Source: JADGGM01 sp035277485
GTDB taxonomy: Bacteria > Gemmatimonadota > Gemmatimonadetes > Gemmatimonadales > Gemmatimonadaceae
Direction of reading: 5' to 3'
Assembly: GCA_035277485.1 (NCBI GenBank)
Contig: DATEKK010000047.1
Span: 1 to 20,511, forward strand
Length of the DNA: 20,511 bases
The notes under the pieces were generated by a model. It saw nothing but the letters and a program-made list of their open reading frames with translations, searched no databases and was not told where the DNA came from. A program made the position numbers and the translations under genes. This document shows, in pieces, positions 1 to 8,100 of this stretch. Every line of letters begins with the position of its first letter. The stretch's first letter is position 1.

Positions 1-209
1 TCGCTCAGACTGCGCACCACGTCATCCCGCCGCGTCCCGCGCTTGATGGGCTTGGATGCAACCGTTCGCGGCAGTGACCGGTCGAGCGGCACGAACAACA
101 GGCGCGCGCTCCACTCGCCGGTGCGACGGTCGAATGCCGTGTCGCCCAACACCGAGAACGCGCGCTCGCCTAACACGACACGCCGCCGCACCACCACCAC
201 GTCGGTCAC
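1..209 (-). CDS. hypothetical protein, C-terminus beyond the window edge
   Basis: An open frame starts at GTG 209 and runs off the left edge without a stop (69 codons visible). The GTG overlaps the TGA of the upstream zinc-ribbon gene as GTGA, the usual sign of translational coupling, and this decides the start. The visible part begins MTDVVVVRRR and includes a beta-rich stretch (TGEWSARLLFVPL) followed by a basic segment (ASKPIKRGTRRDD). I do not recognise the family. A copy of the window-wide heptamer lies at 168-174 and supplies a TTA-GGC Leu-Gly pair. Codon use matches the neighbouring chromosomal genes, so I think it is real, but no function can be assigned. Confidence 0.6.
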   Translation of the reverse strand, partial: MTDVVVVRRRVVLGERAFSVLGDTAFDRRTGEWSARLLFVPLDRSLPRTVASKPIKRGTRRDDVVRSLS

Positions 210-412
210 GTGGCACTGCTCCGGGCTTGAGCCGCGTGCTTCGCCTCGCAGTCGCGACATCGCAGTACGCCGCGAAAGCTGCACACCAGACAGATGAACG
301 TGCCGCAGTCGGCGCACGGATAGCCTTCCGATGCGCGTTCCTCGCGGCCGCACGCGCGGCACAGCATGCCGTCGTGTTCCTGGGGCGTCGGCGTTGGAGA
401 TGTATCGGACAT
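206..412 (-). CDS. small double zinc-ribbon protein (68 aa)
   Basis: The 68-residue product starts at ATG 412 (MSDTSPTPTP). After a short Pro/Thr-rich leader it has four CxxC knuckles: CRAC (18-21), CADC (33-36), CLVC (41-44) and CRDC (52-55). Eight cysteines in this spacing fit two zinc-binding ribbon half-sites. The longer reading frame that extends upstream to 829 is antisense-style low-complexity sequence inside the response-regulator gene, so I use the internal ATG. The gene lies 65 bp after the response-regulator stop and overlaps the next gene by GTGA, which suggests cotranscription. No clear ribosome-binding site is visible. Small ribbon proteins of this kind act in protein-protein or nucleic-acid contacts, but nothing here shows which. 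Confidence 0.65.
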   Translation of the reverse strand: MSDTSPTPTPQEHDGMLCRACGREERASEGYPCADCGTFICLVCSFRGVLRCRDCEAKHAAQARSSAT

Positions 413-477
413 GATAACGAATGTAAGAGAAGAGTCGCCGTGGTGAAGACGCGCGGCACACCGCCGGCGTCCCGAGT

Positions 478-1857
478 CTACGTCGCCCCGCCCGCAACGC
501 GCGGCTCGGTTGCCATCACCATGTCGCCCAGGTTGTACTGCTTGATCTTGTTGATGAGCGTGGCGCGCGAGATCCCCAACTCCCGCGCCGCGCGCGTGCG
601 GTTGCCATTGTGCGCCCGCAGGGTGCGCTCGATGTGCGCACGCTGCACCTCGTCCAGCGACCGCGGTACGTGCCGCGAGAGACCGGCGCCACTCGCGCGT
701 CGGACTTCGGACGGCAGATGCTCCGCCCCGACGCGACGCGAGCCGCGCGCCACGATCAATGCGCGCTCGAGCACATTGCGCAGCTCTCGCAGATTGCCGG
801 GCCACGGATACCGGAGCAACACCTCCCACGCGCCATCCGCGATTTCGGACGGCGCCGACCGCACCTGGATCTGCAGCTCGTGCATGAGGCGCTCGATCAG
901 GTCCACGAGATCCTCGCGCGCCCGCGCGCGGAGCGGCGGCAAGTGCACCGGCATCACGCTCAATCGGTAGTACAGCTCTTCACGCAACCGCCCCGCATTC
1001 ACTTCTTCGACGAGGTCGCGACACGTGGATGCGATGACGCGCACGTCGGCGTTCGTCTCGCGCACGCCGCCGGCACGGCGATACGTGCGCGCTTCGAGCA
1101 GCTTGAGCAAGCGCGGCTGCAACACGGGATCGAGTCCCACCACTTCGTCGAGAAACAACGTGCCGCGTTCCGCGATCTCGACCAGCGCCGCGCGCCTGCG
1201 TCGCGGACGATCCTCGACCTCGCTCCCGAAGAGCTCCTCCTCGAGCGCATCCGGCGGCATCCCCACGCAGCTCACGTCGAGAAACGGCGCCTCGGCGCGC
1301 GGACTCGTCGCGTGAATCATCTCGGCCAGGCGGCCCTTGCCCGTGCCCGTTTCGCCGACGAGCAGCACGGTGGTGCGATCGGTCGCGGCGAGCAGCTCCA
1401 CCTGATGCGCCAGCTCGCGCATCGCCGGCGACGTGCCTAACAGGGCGCTCACGCGGCCGCCGCCGCGGCGCTCGCGCGCCAGCTGCGCCAATTGCCTGAG
1501 CCGCGCCTTCTCGAGCGCGCGGTCCACGGCCGCCTCGAGGTGCGCCGGGTCCACCGGCTTCTGCAGGAAATGCTCCGCCCCCGCCTGCATGGCCTGCACG
1601 GCTAACGGGACATCGGCGTGACCCGTGATCATGATGATCACGGCCTCTTCCCCCGCCAGACGCGTGAGCACATCGAAGCCCGTGCCATCGGGCAAACGCA
1701 AATCGAGCAGCACCAGATCGGGCCTGACGCGCAGAAATGTCTCGACGCCCTCCTCGCAGCCGCCCGCGCGCACCACGTGATGCGACCGCCGCTCGAAGAA
1801 CGCGCCGAGCACCGCCGACACGCCGGGATCATCATCGATGATGAGGATCGTCGCCAT
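478..1857 (-). CDS. NtrC-architecture response regulator lacking the GAFTGA loop
   Basis: The 459-aa product is a DNA-binding response regulator. Residues 1-120 form a receiver with acidic pocket D8-D10, phospho-acceptor D52, T78 and K100. Residues about 138-375 are an AAA+ domain with Walker A GETGTGKG (168-175), Walker B GTLFLDE (232-238), the REELYYRL segment (292-299) and WPGNLRELRNVLERA (352-366). The C-terminus (about 405-443) is a Fis-type helix-turn-helix (NGNRTRAARELGISRATL). The sigma-54-contacting GAFTGA motif expected after ELFG is absent and is replaced by SEVEDRPRRRR (212-222). I start at ATG 1857, because it overlaps the histidine kinase stop as TGATG and opens directly into the receiver. 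A start seven residues upstream (1878) is possible but less likely. The partner is almost certainly the kinase immediately upstream. Target promoters are unknown. Confidence 0.93.
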   Translation of the reverse strand: MATILIIDDDPGVSAVLGAFFERRSHHVVRAGGCEEGVETFLRVRPDLVLLDLRLPDGTGFDVLTRLAGEEAVIIMITGHADVPLAVQAMQAGAEHFLQKPVDPAHLEAAVDRALEKARLRQLAQLARERRGGGRVSALLGTSPAMRELAHQVELLAATDRTTVLLVGETGTGKGRLAEMIHATSPRAEAPFLDVSCVGMPPDALEEELFGSEVEDRPRRRRAALVEIAERGTLFLDEVVGLDPVLQPRLLKLLEARTYRRAGGVRETNADVRVIASTCRDLVEEVNAGRLREELYYRLSVMPVHLPPLRARAREDLVDLIERLMHELQIQVRSAPSEIADGAWEVLLRYPWPGNLRELRNVLERALIVARGSRRVGAEHLPSEVRRASGAGLSRHVPRSLDEVQRAHIERTLRAHNGNRTRAARELGISRATLINKIKQYNLGDMVMATEPRVAGGAT

Positions 1858-4196
1858 CAGCGCGTCCCCACACTGCACAGCAGATGCGCCACCGTGGGCA
1901 GCACAAACGGCTTGCTCACGTACGGCCGCTTCGCCATTCGTAGAAACTCTCGAGCTGCATCGCTTTCCACGTCGCCCGTCGCGAACACCACGCGTTCGGC
2001 GTGATCCGGATCGCTCTCGACCAGCGCCGCGTACACGGCGTCGCCCGACTGCTCGGGCATCCGCAGATCGAGCAGGATTCCGTCGTAGCGGCGCTCGCGC
2101 ATGAGCTGCAGACCTTCGGCGCCGGTCGCGACCGCGTCCACCGTGTGTCCTTCGCGCTCGAGGTACCGCGTCAGCGCGCGACGGATCGACGGTTCATCAT
2201 CCACGATGAGCAACGTGCGCGGCGCGGCGCGCAGCAGCTCTTCCTGCGCATTCGCGGTGCCGCCGCGCGACGGAGGCGGCGTCGTCATCGGCAGCTCGAT
2301 CGAAAACGTCGCGCCGTTTCCGGGCGTGCTTCGCACGGTGATCTGTCCGCCGTGCTGCCGCACGATGCCATCCGAGATCGACAGGCCTAACCCGGTGCCT
2401 TCCCCCACCGCCTTGGTGGTGAAGAACGGGTTGAAGACGTGATCCAGCGCTTCGTGCGGAATGCCGGGGCCGGTGTCGGTCACGCTGGCGATCACGCGAT
2501 TCTCCACCCGGCGCGTTGCCAGCGTGATGCGACGGTCGCCGTCCACACCGCGCAACGCATGCTCTGCGTTAGTCAACAGATTCAGCACCACCTGCTGCAG
2601 CTGGAACGCGTCTGCCCAGACCTCCGGCAGATGCGCATCCAGGTCGGTCACCACCTCCACCTGCTGCGTACGCAGCACGTAGCGCCGGAGCTCGAGCGTG
2701 TCCAGCATCACGCGGTTGAGATCCGTACTCGTACGCTCGGGATCGCGCTGCCGTGCGAACAGCAGCAGGTTCGACACGATCTTCGCCGCCCGCTTCGCTT
2801 CCTTGTGAATCGTCTCGACCGCATCGCGCTCATCGGCCGTCACGTCTGCCGAGTTCTCGAGCAGTTGCGCGAATGCCATGATGCCGGCTAACGGATTGTT
2901 GAGCTCGTGCGCCACGCCGCTCACCAGTTGGCCAACCGCGGCCAGCTTTTCCCGTTGCAGCAGTTGCGCCGACAACAGCTTCTCTTCGGTCACGTCGCGC
3001 ACCAGGCCGAGCATGCCGGCAATACGCCCGTCCTCGAGCACCGGCGCGGTGATGATGGACCCCGTGCGCACGCTGTTGTCCACGTCCCGATAGCGGAGCT
3101 CCGAGCGTTGGCGCCGCCCGGCGAGCGTCGCCTGAAAGAGCGCCTCGGCCCACTCGGTTTGCTTCCCGTCGAGAATCGTGCTGAACCGCACGCCTAACAA
3201 ATCGGCGCGCGGACGGCCGATGGTGCGCTCGAAGCTGCGGTTCACCGACGTGAAGCGTCCGTCGACGTCGAGCGTGAAGATCGCATCGGGTGCGGTTTCC
3301 ACGAGATGCTCGTACCGCGCCTCCGATCGCAGCAGCGCCTCTTCGCGCTCGCGATCCGCGGTGATGTCGCGCGCGATGCCGAGCACGCCGACCACGGTCG
3401 TGCCCTGGAAGATCGGCGTGTTGGTCACCGAGAGCAGCCGGCGTTCGCCATCCTTCCGATAGAGGTGGCACTCGTAGCGGCGTGCGCGTCCGTCCAACGC
3501 ATACCGGAAGTGACGATCCACGTCCGCGAATTCATCCGGGTCCAACAGCCACCGCGCGCGACGGCCGAGCAATTCCTCGCGCGAGTAGCCCACGATCTCG
3601 CACGTCGCGTGATTCACCGACATAAAGCAGCCGTCGGCATCCATCGTGTAGATCGCGTCGGTGGCGGTCTCGACGAGATTGCGATACCGCGCTTCCGAGC
3701 GCGCCACCGCGTCACGCGCGCGTCGCTCGTCCGTCACATCGCGCAGCGACGCGACCAGCCCCGTCACCTGACTGCCCTCGCGCAACGGCGCCGTGCTCAC
3801 CGACACCGTCCGCCGTTCGCCCGTGCTTCTCAGCACCACCGTTTCGTACCGCTGCGGTGCTCCGCCCAACGCTGCCGTCTCGAACGCGGACACCGACTCG
3901 CGCATCTCCGGGGGCAGCGTATCCGCCACCCGCATGCCAATCAGCAGGTCACGCGGATGACCGAACAGTTGGTGAGCGGCCGTGTTCGCGAACGCGATGC
4001 GCCGCTCGGGATCCGTGATGAGGATGGCATCGCTCGCGGTCTCGATCACGCGGCGATACTGCTCGCTCAGATAACTCCGCTCTCGCAACAGCTCGCGCAC
4101 CGCCTCGGCCTTGTCGGGCGGTAAACCGGCGAGGAGCAGCGACTCGTCCGTGCCGGATAGCCTCGCTGGCTCGAATCCTTCGGCAACGTTAGTCAT
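1857..4196 (-). CDS. soluble hybrid histidine kinase with three PAS domains and a C-terminal receiver
   Basis: The 779-aa protein has no transmembrane segment, so it is expected to be a cytoplasmic sensor. It has three PAS domains (about 45-158, 170-283, 292-405), each introduced by the repeated pattern ARY.(N/H)LVETA.DAI and each ending in a (R)DVT or (R)DIT hinge. The HisKA domain has phospho-histidine H430 (GVAHELNNPLAGI). The ATPase domain has an N box at N543, a G1 box DTGPGIP (574-580) and a G2 box GEGTGLGLSI (598-607). A C-terminal receiver (about 660-775) has D666-D667, phospho-site D710, T740 and K762. The bound ligand or cofactor of the PAS domains cannot be told from sequence. The gene is coupled by TGATG to the NtrC-like regulator. 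The own receiver probably acts as an extra phosphorelay or feedback module (inference). Confidence 0.95.
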   Translation of the reverse strand: MTNVAEGFEPARLSGTDESLLLAGLPPDKAEAVRELLRERSYLSEQYRRVIETASDAILITDPERRIAFANTAAHQLFGHPRDLLIGMRVADTLPPEMRESVSAFETAALGGAPQRYETVVLRSTGERRTVSVSTAPLREGSQVTGLVASLRDVTDERRARDAVARSEARYRNLVETATDAIYTMDADGCFMSVNHATCEIVGYSREELLGRRARWLLDPDEFADVDRHFRYALDGRARRYECHLYRKDGERRLLSVTNTPIFQGTTVVGVLGIARDITADREREEALLRSEARYEHLVETAPDAIFTLDVDGRFTSVNRSFERTIGRPRADLLGVRFSTILDGKQTEWAEALFQATLAGRRQRSELRYRDVDNSVRTGSIITAPVLEDGRIAGMLGLVRDVTEEKLLSAQLLQREKLAAVGQLVSGVAHELNNPLAGIMAFAQLLENSADVTADERDAVETIHKEAKRAAKIVSNLLLFARQRDPERTSTDLNRVMLDTLELRRYVLRTQQVEVVTDLDAHLPEVWADAFQLQQVVLNLLTNAEHALRGVDGDRRITLATRRVENRVIASVTDTGPGIPHEALDHVFNPFFTTKAVGEGTGLGLSISDGIVRQHGGQITVRSTPGNGATFSIELPMTTPPPSRGGTANAQEELLRAAPRTLLIVDDEPSIRRALTRYLEREGHTVDAVATGAEGLQLMRERRYDGILLDLRMPEQSGDAVYAALVESDPDHAERVVFATGDVESDAAREFLRMAKRPYVSKPFVLPTVAHLLCSVGTR

Positions 4197-4268
4197 GCGA
4201 CGGCCGTCAGCTGAGAGCGACGTGGGACTCTACGACCCCGACGAATGTGGGTCGCGGGTATGACGCGG

Positions 4269-5180
4269 TCAATCACGTCCTCGTGGGACCAGGAACATCA
4301 CAGCACCCTCATCGATCTCGACGTCGAACGGCGTCGCGCCCACGAGCTCACCGTCGGCCTGCACCAATTGCGGAGGATCGCAGTCCACGCGGAACGCCCG
4401 TCCGGCGCGAAACATCAGCCGGTCCGGCGCGTCGAACCGCCGGCGTGCCATTCGCCACAACACGCCTATTGCCTGCCGTGCGTTAGCGGGCGAATAGAGA
4501 CACAGATCGAGCCGGCCATCGTTGGAACGGATTCCTGGCCCGAGCACGAGCAAGTCGTTCAGCACGCTCCCGATATTGGCGATCATCACCTCGGCTGCGT
4601 CACGCTCCAGCGGCTCGCCATCGACCGTGATACGAGCCCGGAATGTCGTGAAGTCCACGATTTCGCCGAGCGCGGTCGTCGCGTAAGCGAGGGGCCCAAA
4701 CCACCGCTTGGCGCGAGACCACGTTCGCGCCAGCATGCGGACGTCGACGCCGACGCTCACCGAGAATGCAAACCAGTGCGGCGGCGTCCCATGTCCGCGC
4801 ACGCGTCCGAGATCAGTGGCGGCGGGCACCCCCTCCAAGACAACACGCGCGGCCCCATCCGCCTCCATTGGAATCCCTAACGAACGCGCGACGAGGTTGC
4901 CGGTGCCTCCCGGCAGAATGCCCACGGGACGTCCGGAATGCGCCAGCGCGCCGGCGACTTCCTTGAGCGTGCCGTCGCCGCCCAACACAACCACGGCGCC
5001 GACATCCGCCGCGCGCGCGCTGGCGATCTCTGCCGCGTGGCCGGAACGTTCGGTCCAGACTTCTTCGACCGCTGCGCCCGCCGATTCGAACACGCGACGC
5101 GCCGTTGACACGATGCGTGCCGCACGCCGTGCGGCCGGATTCACGATCAGGAGATATGGTCCGCCGCTCAGAAGCTCCAC
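4269..5180 (-). CDS. diacylglycerol/sphingosine kinase-family lipid kinase (YegS/DgkB-like)
   Basis: The 303-aa protein belongs to the DAGK catalytic-domain family, ATP-dependent kinases of lipid hydroxyls. Residues 9-20 (YLLIVNPAARRA) form the typical first strand. GGDGT at 67-71 is the nucleotide-binding signature, and GGTGN (91-95), followed by LVARSLGI, is the second family motif. The C-terminal half ends with the expected ADGELVGATPFDVEI strand pair. The reading frame extends further upstream to 5372 inside tamB, but family alignment begins just before PYLLIVNP. I therefore choose GTG 5180, which overlaps the tamB stop by 13 bp and implies translational coupling to the TamA/TamB pair. 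The exact lipid substrate (diacylglycerol, phosphatidylglycerol, sphingoid base) cannot be assigned. Confidence 0.9.
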   Translation of the reverse strand: MELLSGGPYLLIVNPAARRAARIVSTARRVFESAGAAVEEVWTERSGHAAEIASARAADVGAVVVLGGDGTLKEVAGALAHSGRPVGILPGGTGNLVARSLGIPMEADGAARVVLEGVPAATDLGRVRGHGTPPHWFAFSVSVGVDVRMLARTWSRAKRWFGPLAYATTALGEIVDFTTFRARITVDGEPLERDAAEVMIANIGSVLNDLLVLGPGIRSNDGRLDLCLYSPANARQAIGVLWRMARRRFDAPDRLMFRAGRAFRVDCDPPQLVQADGELVGATPFDVEIDEGAVMFLVPRGRD

Positions 5181-8100
5181 TCGCGAAACAGATCGATCCC
5201 GTATTGCGGTGGACGACTGCCGATGGACGTGAGCCCCGGATGACAGAGCAGCGCGGCCGACGATGGCTCGATGCTCGCCTGCAACGAGTATCCGTCGGCG
5301 AGACGCTGTTCCACCGTAAGGCCCAACGATTGGCCGAACGAAATCCCCGACTGCTGCCCCGACAGCCCGCACAGACCAGCGTTCACCGTCACGAATGTTT
5401 TGTTGCCCAACTGCTTGCCCACGCCGATGCGCGTGCCGGAAAGGAAGCCCGTCGTCGCGCCCGTGGTCGGATCGCTCGTGCTGCCGGTTTGCACCTGCAC
5501 GTAGTCGATAAATCCCACCTGATCCGCCAGCGCGCGTTCCAACACGGCGCCCACGCTGGGCAGCAGTGCGGCGGCAACTTGCTGCAACACGGGGTTCGTC
5601 GTCTGATCCGGATTCGTGGAGAACGACGGCTGGCCGAACACGAGATAGCTCAGGATTTCCGTGTTGGACAACTCGAAGCGCGCATTGCTGCTCAGGTTGA
5701 GCTGCGGGTTGGTCGGCGTGCCGGTAATCCGGGCGACGAGCTTCACGTCGTCGCCGATTTGCCGGTTTGCCTGCCTAACGGTATACGTGGCCCAGATGTC
5801 CAGCTCGGGTGGAATGTGCGGGTCCCCGTAGAACGTGACGGATCCGCTATCCACCTGGAATGTGCGCTGCACGACGCCCAGGTCCAACCGATAGGTGCCG
5901 CGGCTCACCCGCAGCACGCCGCTCTCGATGCGCTGCGTGCCGCTCTTCCCCAGTGTCATGCTGCCTAACAGTTTGATGTTCGCTTCCTCGGACCGGATCC
6001 ACACGTCGTCGCCCACACGGACCGCGAAGCTCGGAATGCTCAGGTGCGTCACGAGGCTGTCGAGCAGCGGGTTCGTCTCGAGCAGGCTGCGGTTCTGCAC
6101 GAGGTTCGTGTCGACGATGGTGTACGCCTCGGGATCGTTCAGGTTCACCACCTGCTTCCGGTAGACGTCCGAGATGTACAGGTTGCCTTTGTCGACGGTC
6201 ATGTCCCCTTGCAGCACCGGCTGCTGGAACGTGCCCGTGAGCTGCATCGCGCCCGTCACCTGCATCTGCGCGAAGCCGCGCTTGTCCACCGCCTGGAAAT
6301 CGCGCGCCGTCACGGTCACGCCGAAGCCGAGGGTCGTCGGGTCGCGCCAGTTAGGCACCGCGAATCCGCCCGTGACGCTCAAGCGGCTGCCCCCGATCCC
6401 GGCGCTCGCGGCCGTGAACGTGTCGATGCGGATGCTGTCCGGTGTGAATGCCACCCGCGCGCGCATGTCGCTCAGCCTGAGGCCGATCCGCGGCACCGAC
6501 ACCGAGCCCTTGTCGACCCGCGCGTCGCCCGTCACCATCGGGTGCGAGAACGTCCCGCCGATGTCGAGCAGCGCGGACGCGGTACCGGCGCCGTTCGTGA
6601 ATTCCGGCGAGATGCCGTTGAGCAGCGACAGGTCCACGCTGTCGGCGCGGATCTGTCCGCCCAGTGAATCGTTGAGCAGACGCTCGTTCACGCGCGTGAA
6701 CGCGAGATCCACCGGCAGCGTCGCGCGCGCCGTCACCAGCACGGTATCCTTGTTGAACACGTCCAATCGCGCGCCTAACCGGCGCGACCCGTAGTCGGCC
6801 GACGCGGCGGCCAGCGGCAGGTGCAGGTCGCCCACTTGCGCATCCGTGAACCGGCCCGTCCCGTGCATCACGGGAGCGCTCCGGGTGCCGGACACCCGGA
6901 GATCGAAGGTCGTGGTGCCGCCTAACGGACGAGTGGTCTGCAGCAGCGTCCCCACATCGGCCAGGGTCACGCTGTCGCCCGACATTTCCGCGTCGATTGC
7001 CTCGTGCTGCGGTACCAACCCGCGCACACGGAACACCCCGCCGCTCGTGCTGCGCATCACCGCCGAGTCGGTCGCGAGACCGCTGCTGTCGGAGACGATG
7101 TGCGTCGGCATCGCCAGGTGCCACGCGTGATCCTTGAGCGTCGCACCGGCGGTGTCGATCGTGACGCGCGTCGCCGCCGAATCGCGGGCGAAGCTCACCT
7201 GCGCCCCGGCGCGATATGCGCCGCGCGCGGAATCGGCCACCACGACGAGTCCGATGCGGCCCGACGAGCGATTCGCCAGCACGACCGATCCGAAAATGCT
7301 GTCCAACCGGATCTTCGCGATCACCACGCTGTCCATCGCGCCCGACATGCTGCCCGCGGGCGCGTGCGGCAACCCGCGAAACGCGTACGTGCCCCTCACG
7401 CGGGTCACCACGTTGTCGCCGTACGCGAGGTTCTGGCCGGTCACGGTGCCGCGCGTCTCCATCGTGTCGATGGATCCCGTGAGGATGCCGTCACCGTGCA
7501 GCGTCCCGCTCAACTCATCCGGCGTGCCGGTCGAGTCGGACGCCGAGTCCGGCTGCCCGTCACCCGCGGTCGTCTCGATCGACAGGCCCAGCATTGGCGC
7601 GAGCGCGCCTAACGAATCGACATCGACCAGGTAGTGCAGCGAATCCGGCGTCTGCGGGCGGAGCCCGATCGCGCCGGTGGCCGTCGCGTGCAGGAGATTC
7701 GTCTCCACGGCCATCGAGTCCACGCGCATCCGGCCACCGCCGAACGTCAGCGCCGCCGTCGATCGCCGGATCTCGATCGAGTCGATCCGCGACGAGTCGA
7801 GCATCACCGACGCCGTCCCCACCAAGTTCGGCACCGAGTCGCCGTGCAGGTCGGCGACCATCGTGCCCGTGAGCTGGCCCGGCGGGAGCGTCGAATCCGC
7901 CATCAAGAGCGGCAGGTCGAGCCCGCGCGCCGTGAACGTGGCCCTGGCCCCGTACGTCGGCGGCTCGAGGTTGAACACGCCGTCCGCGCCTAACGTGCCC
8001 GCCGGCCCGGCGAGCGACGTCCGCAGCTCGAGGTTCGCCGTCGTGCCGCGCGCGACAAGCGGCCCCGTGTACTCGCCCCGAAACTTCACACCGGGATACG

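Noticed and set aside
22..459. 145-codon minus-strand frame near the left edge
   Set aside because: It is Arg/Ala-rich and overlaps in another frame the better-supported zinc-ribbon gene and its GTGA-coupled neighbour.
4233..4254. CGACCC/GGGTCG hairpin between the lipid kinase and the hybrid kinase
   Set aside because: A 6-bp stem with a 10-nt loop and no T-run is expected by chance in DNA this rich in GC.
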